From: Flavobacteriales bacterium
GTDB taxonomy: Bacteria > Bacteroidota > Bacteroidia > Flavobacteriales_D > Sanyastnellaceae
Length of the DNA stretch: 20,521 nucleotides
Direction: 5' to 3'
Assembly (NCBI GenBank): GCA_028825055.1
Contig: JAPKAW010000010.1
Coordinates: forward strand, 1-20,521
This document shows positions 1 to 6,921 of this stretch, piece after piece. A model generated the notes under the pieces. It saw nothing but the letters and a program-made list of their open reading frames with translations. It was not told where the DNA came from and did not search any database. Numbering within the stretch: position 1 is the first letter of the stretch; each line of letters starts with the position of its first letter. The position numbers and the translations under genes are program-made.

Positions 1-2
1 TC

Positions 3-92
3 AATGTTTCGAGCTGGACAGAAGGATGGTATCAAATCCAGTTGTTGGATGGTGATCGTTCGTTGGTGCGCCCGTTGATGGTGCGGCATTGA
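3..92 (+). CDS. C-terminal tail of a T9SS type A sorting-domain protein (5' truncated)
   Basis: Frame 3 is open from the window edge and ends at a TGA at 90-92, giving the 29-residue tail NVSSWTEGWYQIQLLDG followed by DRSLVRPLMVRH. The pattern (small polar residues, then G-x-Y-x-I/L-x-L, a short charged turn, and a final hydrophobic strand ending in basic residues) is the usual end of a type A Por-secretion sorting domain, which directs proteins to the type IX secretion system at the outer membrane and is removed during export. Only this last strand pair is visible, so the protein's function is unknown. The fragment is too short for certainty, but neither of the other two plus-strand frames gives such a tail. 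It runs in the same direction as the small gene at 119. Confidence 0.6.
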   Translation, partial: NVSSWTEGWYQIQLLDGDRSLVRPLMVRH

Positions 93-118
93 TTTCTCTT
101 GGATCGTAAGATCGGCGC

Positions 119-358
119 ATGAGACGTTTCTTTTGCGGTGTTCTTGCTCTTCTTCTTGCGCAGATAAGTGCCGTTTGGGACTGTGGAACATCTAGTCTCG
201 AAGGCCCTCTCGAGGGGTCTGAAGCGGATCCCCAAGCATGCGATGGCATGGCATTGGCGGAGCCTATAAGTATCACGGAGCAAATTGAACGTGCGGACAT
301 CGCTGGAGCATCTGACCTGCCGCTCTTTCCACCTATTTTGGAGGTGAATAGCCACTGA
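119..358 (+). CDS. Possible small exported protein, 79 residues, unknown function
   Basis: An ATG frame of 79 codons begins 26 bp after the T9SS cargo stop and ends 33 bp before the end of the convergent threonine aldolase gene. The N-terminus (MRRFFCGVLALLLAQISAVW) looks like a signal peptide: two arginines, then a run of hydrophobic residues. The remainder is acidic, contains two cysteines, and has no motif I recognise. There is no clear ribosome-binding site or TAnnTTTG promoter in front, so it may be cotranscribed with the upstream cargo gene. A 135-codon minus-strand frame covers the same DNA but its composition (many Ser, Arg and Pro, no hydrophobic core) looks like an antisense shadow. 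If neither is real, 93-391 is about 300 bp of non-coding DNA. Confidence 0.4.
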   Translation: MRRFFCGVLALLLAQISAVWDCGTSSLEGPLEGSEADPQACDGMALAEPISITEQIERADIAGASDLPLFPPILEVNSH

Positions 359-391
359 TTTCCCGAGATCCAGAACGACTTGAGCGGTCGA

Positions 392-1429
392 TCACTTGAG
401 CGCGGCAAGACGACTGCAAGCCTCTTCGATGGCGCTAGGGGTCAAGTCGCGGTGAGTGACAAAACGCACTTGTTTGGGGCCAAAGACAAAGCAGGCGATA
501 CCTTCTTGTGCCGCTTTTGCCACGAATGAATCGGCGCTCACTCCGCCAGCGACTTCAAGGAGGACAATGTTGGTCTGCACCGTTTCTACCGAGGCTACAG
601 CATCTGAATTGTTCAGTGCTTCAGCCAACAACTGAGCATGCAGGTGGTCTTCAGATAGGCGGGGCAACTCATAATCGAGCGCATGCATGCATGCAGCGGT
701 CAATCCTCCAATTTGACGCATGCCACCCCCTAAGACTTTGCGAGTGCGATGGGCTTCTTCGATGAAAGACTTGGAGCCCAATACCACCGATCCCACGGGT
801 GCGCCCAATCCCTTGGAAAAGCAGATGGAGATGGAATCGAAAAGCTGTCCATAGGCTTTCCATGCCGTCGCATCGGGCACGTTGTTTCCGTGACGCTGGA
901 CCATGGCGTTCCAGCAACGGGCCCCATCAAGATGCAATGGCAATTGATGGGCTTTGCAGGCTTGCGAGAGTTCGCTGAGTTGCGACAAGTCCCACACAGA
1001 ACCGGCCCCTTTATTGACAGTATCTTCCACGCATACCAGAGAGGTGCGTGAATAATGGCTGTCAGTAGGGTTGATTTCGGCCATGGCTTCTGCGGCCGTG
1101 AACCGTCCCCGGTCGCCGTGTAGCAAGCGCATCGAAGCACCGGAGTTGCGGGCGATTCCGCCGCCTTCATAGTTGTAGATGTGGGACAAACGATCGCAAA
1201 TAACTTCGTCGCCCGGCCGCACGTGGACATTGATGGCAATTTGATTGGTCATCGTGCCCGAAGGGCAAAACAAAGCGGCTTCGTGACCGAAAAGATCAGC
1301 GCAGCGTTCTTGCAGCGCAACCGCGCTGGGGTCTTCAGCAAACACATCGTCACCGGTCGGTGCATTGTGCATGGCCTGGAGCATGGCTGAAGTGGGTCGG
1401 GTCAGGGTGTCGGAGCGGAAGTCAATCAT
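392..1429 (-). CDS. ltaE: Low-specificity L-threonine aldolase
   Basis: A 345-residue PLP enzyme of fold type I that splits L-threonine or L-allo-threonine into glycine and acetaldehyde in the cytosol. The N-terminus MIDFRSDTLTRPT is the family signature. GDDVFAEDPS (residues 26-35), HLDGAR (166-171, binding the PLP ring nitrogen through Asp) and SICFSKGLGAPVGS (201-214), with the Schiff-base lysine at 206, are all present. The length matches the usual 335-350 residues and I see no lesion. The ATG at 1429 is supported by the family N-terminus and by a strong promoter 38-68 bp upstream. It is divergent from the S46 peptidase gene, which may supply peptides whose threonine and glycine enter this reaction, although nothing in the sequence proves that link. 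Stereospecificity (L versus L-allo) cannot be read from sequence. Confidence 0.94.
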   Translation of the reverse strand: MIDFRSDTLTRPTSAMLQAMHNAPTGDDVFAEDPSAVALQERCADLFGHEAALFCPSGTMTNQIAINVHVRPGDEVICDRLSHIYNYEGGGIARNSGASMRLLHGDRGRFTAAEAMAEINPTDSHYSRTSLVCVEDTVNKGAGSVWDLSQLSELSQACKAHQLPLHLDGARCWNAMVQRHGNNVPDATAWKAYGQLFDSISICFSKGLGAPVGSVVLGSKSFIEEAHRTRKVLGGGMRQIGGLTAACMHALDYELPRLSEDHLHAQLLAEALNNSDAVASVETVQTNIVLLEVAGGVSADSFVAKAAQEGIACFVFGPKQVRFVTHRDLTPSAIEEACSRLAALK

Positions 1430-1466
1430 GGTGGTCGGGTCAAAACGAAAATCAGTCTACGTTTGC

Positions 1467-1497
1467 CAAAGCTAAGTTCCGCAGATGCCGGTTGCAA
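1467..1497 (-). promoter_or_regulatory. Promoter of ltaE (TTG-N20-TAGCTTTG)
   Basis: On the minus strand, TTG (complement of 1495-1497) is followed by 20 bp and then TAGCTTTG (complement of 1467-1474). This is a full match to the Bacteroidota housekeeping promoter, -33 TTG and -7 TAnnTTTG. It predicts a leader of roughly 30 nt before the ATG at 1429. The -33 TTG lies inside the palindrome GTTGCAAC (1491-1498), whose other strand contributes to the candidate control region of the divergent peptidase gene. Confidence 0.75.
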
Positions 1498-1515
1498 CGC
1501 TCTGTCGTTATCTTG
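1493..1515 (+). promoter_or_regulatory. Candidate promoter element of the S46 peptidase gene (TGCAAC / TATCTTG)
   Basis: TGCAAC (1493-1498) and TATCTTG (1509-1515) lie 10 bp apart, 26 bp before the chosen ATG. TATCTTG resembles a -7 box (TAnnTTTG) lacking one T, and no TTG sits at the normal -33 distance. The same pair recurs in front of two other genes for exported proteins at 3918-3939 and 17996-18020. Assignment as a promoter is inference from recurrence and position. Confidence 0.35.
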
Positions 1516-1541
1516 CTTCATCAAACGATAAAAATCGCCCC

Positions 1542-3674
1542 ATGACCTTGAATTCATCGAACGCACTTGTTTTTCGTTTCGCGCTGTGCGCATTGATTTG
1601 CGCCACCGCGTTGCAGTCCCACGCCAAAGAAGGCATGTGGATTCCCACGTTATTGCAGGCGGTAGAAGGCGATATGCAGTCCATGGGCATGCACCTTTCA
1701 GCGGAAGACATTTACAGTATCAACACGGGTAGTCTGAAGGATGCGGTGGTCCATTTCAATGGCGGCTGCACCGCAGAAATGATCAGTTCTCAAGGGTTAT
1801 TGTTGACCAATCACCACTGTGGTTTTGGTCAAATTGCATTCCACAGCACGGTCGAGAATGATTACCTCACCGATGGGTTTTGGGCCATGAGCCGTGAGGA
1901 AGAACTTGTCAATCCAAATCTGGTGGCCACCTTCATTGACCGAATCGTCGACGTGACGTCCGAGCTGTTGGGAGCTGAAGACCTCGAAACGGCCAAGCAA
2001 CAATTGATCGACGCGGCCATTGCAGGAACCGATTTGGAGGGCAGCGTAGTCGCCTTTGATTTTGGCAACAGCCACTATCTAATCACCACCCGAACCTATC
2101 GGGATGTGAGGCTTGTCGGAGCGCCGCCTTCAGCGGTGGGTAAATTTGGTGGCGACACAGACAATTGGGTGTGGCCACGTCACACGGGGGATTTTAGCAT
2201 GTTCCGCATCTATGCCAACGCCGATAACGATCCAGCGGATTACGATGAGAGCAACGTCCCGTACCAACCGGCGCATCATTTTCCGGTGAACATTGGTGGG
2301 GTGGAAGATGGGGATTTCATGATGGTTTTCGGGTTTCCGGGGACAACAGAACAGTACCTGACACGCGATGCCGTTGACCACGTGGTGAGTCGACTCAACC
2401 CCATGCGCATTGCCATGCGAGACGCCTCACTGAAGGTCATCAACGCGGCACGATCGGAGTCGCCTGCCATGAAGATTGCCTATGCGGATAAGCAAAGTTC
2501 GGTAGCCAATGCCTGGAAAAAATGGATCGGCCAAAACAAAGGGTTGTTGGAGTTGGATGCCTTGGGCAAAAAAGCGGAACTGGAAGCGGAATTCAATCGG
2601 CGATCGCTCGAGTCGGGCCACACCGAATGGGCCAACTTGTTCGCGGACATCGCCGCGCAAAACGAAGTCCATTTCCCGCTGAAAGAAGCCCGAAGTCTGT
2701 TCATCGAATTGGTTTATTACGGTCCAGATGCGCTGAATTTTGCGCTTGGTTTCAAACCGCTCATTGAAGGGTGGGAGTCGCTCAAAGAAGCCGGAAAATT
2801 GGAGGGTCAGTTGTCCCAAAGTCGGGAGCTCATCGCGGGTCATTTCCGGCACTACGACGCGCAGGTGGATGAGGCCATTTTGGCGGCGCTGTTGTCGCCC
2901 TATGTCGATGCCATTCATCCCGATTTGTGTCCGGAAGTCTTGAAGGATTTTGATGGAAATGGCACCGAGTTTGCTCGGTCGCTTTATGCCAAGTCGGTCT
3001 TTGCCGATCGCGAAACGTTGGAAGCGTTGTTGGACAAGGGGCAAGCCAAGGGCTTTTCAAAACTTCAAAAAGATCCCCTGTACATCCTGATCAACGCCTT
3101 GCGATCCGCTTATTTTGAGCAGGTCGCTACGGAATACGGTGCCACCAAGATGCAGTTGGATTCGCTCACCGGGCAATACACATTCGGGTTGCGTACGCTC
3201 TTCCCTGAGCGTGCGTTTTTCCCGGATGCCAACAGCACCATGCGATTGACGTATGGAAAAGTAGAAGGCTCTTCACCGTATGACGGCATGGAGTACAAGC
3301 CCTTCAGTACGGCCAAAGGAATTCTTCAGAAGTACGTTCCAGGAGACCCGGATTTCGATTTGCCAGAAAACCTTGTCGACGCTTTGCGCGACGGGAATTG
3401 GGGCGATTATGCCGATGCGCAGGGCGAGCTTCCCGTTTGCTTCACCGGATCAAACCATACGACAGGAGGCAATTCAGGATCTCCCGCGATCGATGGCGAT
3501 GGCTACTTGGTGGGCATCAACTTCGACCGTTCATGGGAGTCGACCATGAGTGACATCTTGTTCGATGAGAACCGATGCCGCAACATCATGGTGGACATCC
3601 GCTATGTGTTGTGGATTACAGACGTCTACGCAGGAGCGCACCATCTCATTGATGAGATGGACTTGGTACGCTGA
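1542..3674 (+). CDS. dpp11: S46 family dipeptidyl-peptidase, DPP11-like (Asp/Glu-specific)
   Basis: A 710-residue exported serine exopeptidase that removes dipeptides from the N-terminus of oligopeptides in the periplasm. The ATG at 1542 is preferred because it opens directly into a signal peptide (residues 1 to about 28, ending LQSHA); the frame extends upstream to 1485 but would bury the signal. The chymotrypsin-like triad is visible: LTNHHCGFGQ (His 91/92), GGDTDNWVWPRHTGDFS (Asp about 207) and GGNSGSP with the nucleophile Ser645. The helical insert of the family lies between the Asp and Ser blocks. GINFDRSW places Arg663 exactly 18 residues after the serine, the spacing of Ser655 and Arg673 in Porphyromonas DPP11, where the arginine selects Asp or Glu at P1; DPP7 has Gly there. 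Length is typical (about 700-730). Transcribed divergently from ltaE. Confidence 0.93.
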   Translation: MTLNSSNALVFRFALCALICATALQSHAKEGMWIPTLLQAVEGDMQSMGMHLSAEDIYSINTGSLKDAVVHFNGGCTAEMISSQGLLLTNHHCGFGQIAFHSTVENDYLTDGFWAMSREEELVNPNLVATFIDRIVDVTSELLGAEDLETAKQQLIDAAIAGTDLEGSVVAFDFGNSHYLITTRTYRDVRLVGAPPSAVGKFGGDTDNWVWPRHTGDFSMFRIYANADNDPADYDESNVPYQPAHHFPVNIGGVEDGDFMMVFGFPGTTEQYLTRDAVDHVVSRLNPMRIAMRDASLKVINAARSESPAMKIAYADKQSSVANAWKKWIGQNKGLLELDALGKKAELEAEFNRRSLESGHTEWANLFADIAAQNEVHFPLKEARSLFIELVYYGPDALNFALGFKPLIEGWESLKEAGKLEGQLSQSRELIAGHFRHYDAQVDEAILAALLSPYVDAIHPDLCPEVLKDFDGNGTEFARSLYAKSVFADRETLEALLDKGQAKGFSKLQKDPLYILINALRSAYFEQVATEYGATKMQLDSLTGQYTFGLRTLFPERAFFPDANSTMRLTYGKVEGSSPYDGMEYKPFSTAKGILQKYVPGDPDFDLPENLVDALRDGNWGDYADAQGELPVCFTGSNHTTGGNSGSPAIDGDGYLVGINFDRSWESTMSDILFDENRCRNIMVDIRYVLWITDVYAGAHHLIDEMDLVR

Positions 3675-3692
3675 TCGCTGGGTGTTTTCGCA

Positions 3693-3707
3693 GGCCTGAT
3701 TCAGGCC
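3693..3707. terminator. Weak bidirectional hairpin between convergent genes
   Basis: GGCCTG-ATT-CAGGCC forms a 6-bp GC-rich stem with a 3-nt loop, 18 nt after the peptidase stop, and overlaps the stop codon of the convergent 40-residue gene. Being nearly palindromic it could fold in RNA from either strand. There is no T-tract on either side, so a classical intrinsic terminator is not shown. Confidence 0.25.
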
Positions 3708-3823
3708 AAGAACGAAATCACGGTGATCACGAGACCAAAGAGAAGGAGAGCAAAGACAACAGGGCCGCCGATCTCATTTTGTTGGGGTTCGGCATCGTGG
3801 CCGTGTGAATGTTCATTTGACAT
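3701..3823 (-). CDS. Small His-rich single-span membrane protein, 40 residues
   Basis: The minus strand reads MSNEHSHGHDAEPQQ, then NEIGGP, then the hydrophobic segment VVFALLLFGLVITVISFLA and a TGA at 3701-3703. The layout is a soluble N-terminus with three histidines in six residues (HSHGHD), a Gly-Gly-Pro hinge, and one membrane helix of about 19 residues ending at the C-terminus. The family is not recognised; small tail-anchored subunits of respiratory complexes and metal-handling peptides have similar shapes, so a metal-related or complex-stabilising role is possible but unproven. Support for a real gene comes from a full-consensus promoter immediately upstream, the clean topology, and its fit in the otherwise empty 300 bp between the peptidase and lysyl oxidase genes. 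It is convergent with the peptidase gene, stop codons 26 bp apart. Confidence 0.6.
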   Translation of the reverse strand: MSNEHSHGHDAEPQQNEIGGPVVFALLLFGLVITVISFLA

Positions 3824-3827
3824 GCCG

Positions 3828-3858
3828 CAAAAATAGGCTGATTCCATGCCTCGCGCAA
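3828..3858 (-). promoter_or_regulatory. Promoter of the 40-residue gene (TTG-N20-TATTTTTG), likely leaderless
   Basis: On the minus strand TTG (complement of 3856-3858), 20 bp, and TATTTTTG (complement of 3828-3835) match the Bacteroidota consensus completely. Only four bases (CGGC) separate the -7 box from the ATG. Transcription normally begins a few bases after this box, so the mRNA should start at or next to the start codon. Confidence 0.7.
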
Positions 3859-3917
3859 GGACTTTTATTAGTTTAAATGAGGCTATGCAACCCTATTGTG
3901 CGGGCACGAGTTACCAC

Positions 3918-3939
3918 TGCAGCAGGTTGTTGTATCTTG
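3918..3939 (+). promoter_or_regulatory. Candidate promoter element of the lysyl oxidase block (TGCAGC / TATCTTG)
   Basis: TGCAGC (3918-3923) and TATCTTG (3933-3939) are 9 bp apart, 36 bp before the ATG at 3976. A TTA 19 bp upstream of TATCTTG (3911-3913) could serve as a degenerate -33 box, so an ordinary weak promoter is an alternative reading. It would drive the plus-strand block of five genes. The run of eight T at 3951-3958 lies in the predicted leader. Confidence 0.35.
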
Positions 3940-3975
3940 CCCACACCTGTTTTTTTTATGCAAATTGAAGCCATT

Positions 3976-6897
3976 ATGCCAAGTCGTCGCTTTTCTTTTC
4001 TCGCCCTTACTTTTATCGTGGGCGTGCTTTCTTTGAGTGTTTCGAATCTCTCTGCGCAATGTGCCGAAGGTGAGACATCGATTGAAGTCTTGATTGTAGC
4101 CGATGGCTACCCCAATGAGATTTCCTGGACCTTGGAATACGAGGGCAACCTCCTCGCAGAAGGAGATTCTTTAGGAGATGTCATTTGTTTTGACGCGTCC
4201 ATTGAAGACCCCTGTTTTGTCTTCAATGCATACGATTCCTACGGAGATGGAATTTTTGATCCAGGAGGCTACTGGATTTATGAGAATGGCGTAGAGATTG
4301 CCTCAGGTGGGAGTTACGGATACGGTGAGTCCATCAGCTTCAACTGTTCACCGGGAGCTACATGCAATGATGCATTGGATTTGTCCGATGAAGATTACGG
4401 TACGATTGCTCAAGACGCGAGCAACGCCTGGTACCTTTTTACGCCTCCAGCTAACGGCATGTATCTGATGTCCACTTGCGATGTCGAATGCGATACGCGT
4501 TTATGGGTCTATGATTACTGCAACATGGGCAACTTTGACAATACAAACGAAGGGTCCATTTATTATGATGATGAAGAGGGCGGATGTGGTGAGCAGGCCA
4601 ATTTGACGGTGCTGCTGGAAGGCGGGGTTTCGTACTGGATTCGAATGGGATTGGGCGACGCTGAATACGCCGGACTCGTGGGGCTGGAATCCAATTGGAA
4701 GTATTTGGACTCCGGAGAAGATTTAGGCACCAGCTGGTTGGCGAGTGATTTCGATGACGTGAGCTGGGCTTCAGGCAATGCTGAATTGGGTTACGGAGAT
4801 GGAGATGAGTCCACGGTCGTTAGCTACGGCGATGATGCCGCCAACAAGCACACCACAACCTATTTCCGTCACGCGTTTGAATACGATGGCGAGTCGGACA
4901 GTAACGTGAACGGCTTGTTACGCTTACGTCGCGACGATGGTGCGGTGGTGTATTTAAATGGGCAAGAGATCCAACGAAGCAATATGCCAGAAGGTCCGAT
5001 CGCTGCAAATACGCTCGCCTCTGCGGAAATGCTGGGCAACAACGAAACGCTCCTCAATGAGTATCCTGTTGCATTGAATTTGCTCAATGGAACCAACGTG
5101 GTGGCGGTGGAAATCCATCAAATCAATACGACCAGTTCGGACATTAGTTTTGATTTGGAATTGCAGGTAGAAACCTTGACCGGTCCGTGTTCAACGGGCT
5201 TCGATTGGGAGTTTGACTTTCTCGGCCCTCCCACGGGATGCATGGATGAGACTGCTTGCAACTTCAGTCCGTTTGCAGAAGTGGACAGCGGAGATTGCCT
5301 GTACCCGGGTGATCCTTTGTGCACGGGGCCGGATTTGATGGTCTTGGAATCGGCAATCACCAGCAGTCTGTATGCGTCCACAATGGAAGTTGCTGAGTCG
5401 GATTGTTACATCGTCGAAGGCTGCCTCAACGGGTATGGTACGCGTGAATTGATCCGTTTCACCACCCACATCAAAAACATTGGTGACATCGACTATTACA
5501 TTGGTCAAACGTCCAACAATTCAGGCACCCAACAATTTGAGTGGGGCGATTGCCACAACCACTGGCATTATGACGGCTATGCAGAATACACGATGTTCAC
5601 CATGGATGGTGAGTCGTTGCCCATTGGCTTTAAAAACGGATTCTGTGTGATGGACTTGGAGTGCAGCGATGGAGGAACGGCCCAATACGGATGCTCTACC
5701 ATGGGGATCTCAGCGCATTGCGGTGACATTTACGGTTCTGGTTTGTCTTGCCAATGGGTTGATGTAACCGGTATTCCGGATGGTCAATACCAATTGGTCG
5801 TGCGGGTTAATTGGGACGGCGCTCCCGATGCCTTGGGACATTACGAAACAGATTACGACAACAACTGGGCGGTGGTTTGCATCGGCTTGGACCGCAGCAG
5901 CGGCGAGTTGTTGCTAGAGCAGTATGAAGACTGTCAAGAATATGTAGACTGCACAGGAGAGATGTTTGGACTGGCAACCATGGATTGCAACGGCGATTGC
6001 AACGGTTCGGCGCTAATGGGCGACTTGGATGCCAATGGCGCTCAAGAGTATACTGATGCGGTTAGCTACGTCGAGCACATTTTGGGTGATGACATCGAAC
6101 CATTGCCTTGCACGGACGTGGATCAGGACGGTGACATCACGGTAGCTGACGCTGCGTATTTGGCCCAATGTCAATACTTCAACACGGCGCACCAGCATCC
6201 CGATAGTTCCGGATTTCACGACAAGTGCAACTTCCCGGTCAACCACATTGTCAACCCATTTGACACGGTGCACTTCACCATCGGTGCGGTGAATTGGACA
6301 GAGCAATACCTGGACATCCACGTATTGAACCCCAACAACCGCATTGTGGGTTACCAGCTCTCAATGAGCGGTATGGGCATCGCTTCGGCGTATAGCATTG
6401 CAGATCCCATCGATTTCCCGATTACTCCAGAATTCATGCCTGGAGGCGTGGAGGTCATCGGATTGTCTTACAACAACATGAGCTTTCCAAAGCACTATGA
6501 CTACGTGCCGTTTTTGCGCTTGTATTGGACTTCAATTGAAGACGAGGTGTGCATCGACTTGATCACGGATGTGGTCAACCCAGAATACCACAACACATTG
6601 CACGTGATTGAAAATGGGTGCGTGGTATCCAGTGGAGTCAGTCAGAACATGGAAGCTTCTGCGCCCATGTTGTATCCGAATCCATTGGTGGAATCGGCTA
6701 CGCTTCGTTTCGACAACCCCACCAGACAAGATTTGGTGTTGCGGATTACGGATGCGTCAGGTCGTCTTATGCGGGAGGAGATTGCGACCGGCAATACCCA
6801 CATCATAGTAAAAGGAGATTTGAAGTCGGGCTCTTATGTCTTTACGCTCTCAGGCGAGGACATTGTATCGTATTCAGGTCGCTTGAACATTCAATAA
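3976..6897 (+). CDS. Exported lysyl oxidase-domain protein with T9SS type A sorting domain
   Basis: Product of 973 residues from the ATG at 3976, which opens into a signal peptide (MPSRRFSFLALT..., ending about residue 28 at LSAQ); the frame starts upstream at 3877 but that extension is not signal-like. Visible parts: a GYGDGIFDPGG-type beta domain (about 30-120); a pre-peptidase-like domain (about 120-230); a beta-sandwich domain with TTYFRHAFEYDG and DDGAVVYLNG (about 235-403); a GCMDETACNF cysteine repeat (421-446); a lysyl oxidase domain (about 453-640); a dockerin-like pair of DxDxDG calcium loops (about 668-735); and a type A sorting domain (about 893-973). In the oxidase domain, DCHNHWHYDGYAEY gives His527, 529 and 531 (copper), GFKNGFC gives Lys553, and GDIYGSGLSCQW gives Tyr586, matching the histidine triad and the Lys/Tyr of the quinone cofactor in animal LOX. 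Expected chemistry is oxidative deamination of protein lysines to aldehydes at the surface; the substrate is unknown. Confidence 0.85.
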   Translation: MPSRRFSFLALTFIVGVLSLSVSNLSAQCAEGETSIEVLIVADGYPNEISWTLEYEGNLLAEGDSLGDVICFDASIEDPCFVFNAYDSYGDGIFDPGGYWIYENGVEIASGGSYGYGESISFNCSPGATCNDALDLSDEDYGTIAQDASNAWYLFTPPANGMYLMSTCDVECDTRLWVYDYCNMGNFDNTNEGSIYYDDEEGGCGEQANLTVLLEGGVSYWIRMGLGDAEYAGLVGLESNWKYLDSGEDLGTSWLASDFDDVSWASGNAELGYGDGDESTVVSYGDDAANKHTTTYFRHAFEYDGESDSNVNGLLRLRRDDGAVVYLNGQEIQRSNMPEGPIAANTLASAEMLGNNETLLNEYPVALNLLNGTNVVAVEIHQINTTSSDISFDLELQVETLTGPCSTGFDWEFDFLGPPTGCMDETACNFSPFAEVDSGDCLYPGDPLCTGPDLMVLESAITSSLYASTMEVAESDCYIVEGCLNGYGTRELIRFTTHIKNIGDIDYYIGQTSNNSGTQQFEWGDCHNHWHYDGYAEYTMFTMDGESLPIGFKNGFCVMDLECSDGGTAQYGCSTMGISAHCGDIYGSGLSCQWVDVTGIPDGQYQLVVRVNWDGAPDALGHYETDYDNNWAVVCIGLDRSSGELLLEQYEDCQEYVDCTGEMFGLATMDCNGDCNGSALMGDLDANGAQEYTDAVSYVEHILGDDIEPLPCTDVDQDGDITVADAAYLAQCQYFNTAHQHPDSSGFHDKCNFPVNHIVNPFDTVHFTIGAVNWTEQYLDIHVLNPNNRIVGYQLSMSGMGIASAYSIADPIDFPITPEFMPGGVEVIGLSYNNMSFPKHYDYVPFLRLYWTSIEDEVCIDLITDVVNPEYHNTLHVIENGCVVSSGVSQNMEASAPMLYPNPLVESATLRFDNPTRQDLVLRITDASGRLMREEIATGNTHIIVKGDLKSGSYVFTLSGEDIVSYSGRLNIQ

Positions 6898-6921
6898 AAA
6901 GGTTTGTTGACTCAGCATAGC

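Noticed and set aside
1..408. 135-codon minus-strand frame at the left edge
   Set aside because: It opposes a recognisable T9SS tail and overlaps the end of ltaE; no hydrophobic core or motif is visible.
2427..3044. 205-codon minus-strand frame inside the S46 peptidase gene
   Set aside because: The opposite strand encodes the helical part of a family-length peptidase; the antisense frame has no domain or promoter.
3951..3958. Run of eight T before the lysyl oxidase gene, as a terminator
   Set aside because: No stable hairpin precedes it and it sits just upstream of the start codon, probably in the leader.
3877..3975. N-terminal extension of the lysyl oxidase protein
   Set aside because: The extra 33 codons contain the candidate promoter and bury the signal peptide; the ATG at 3976 fits export.
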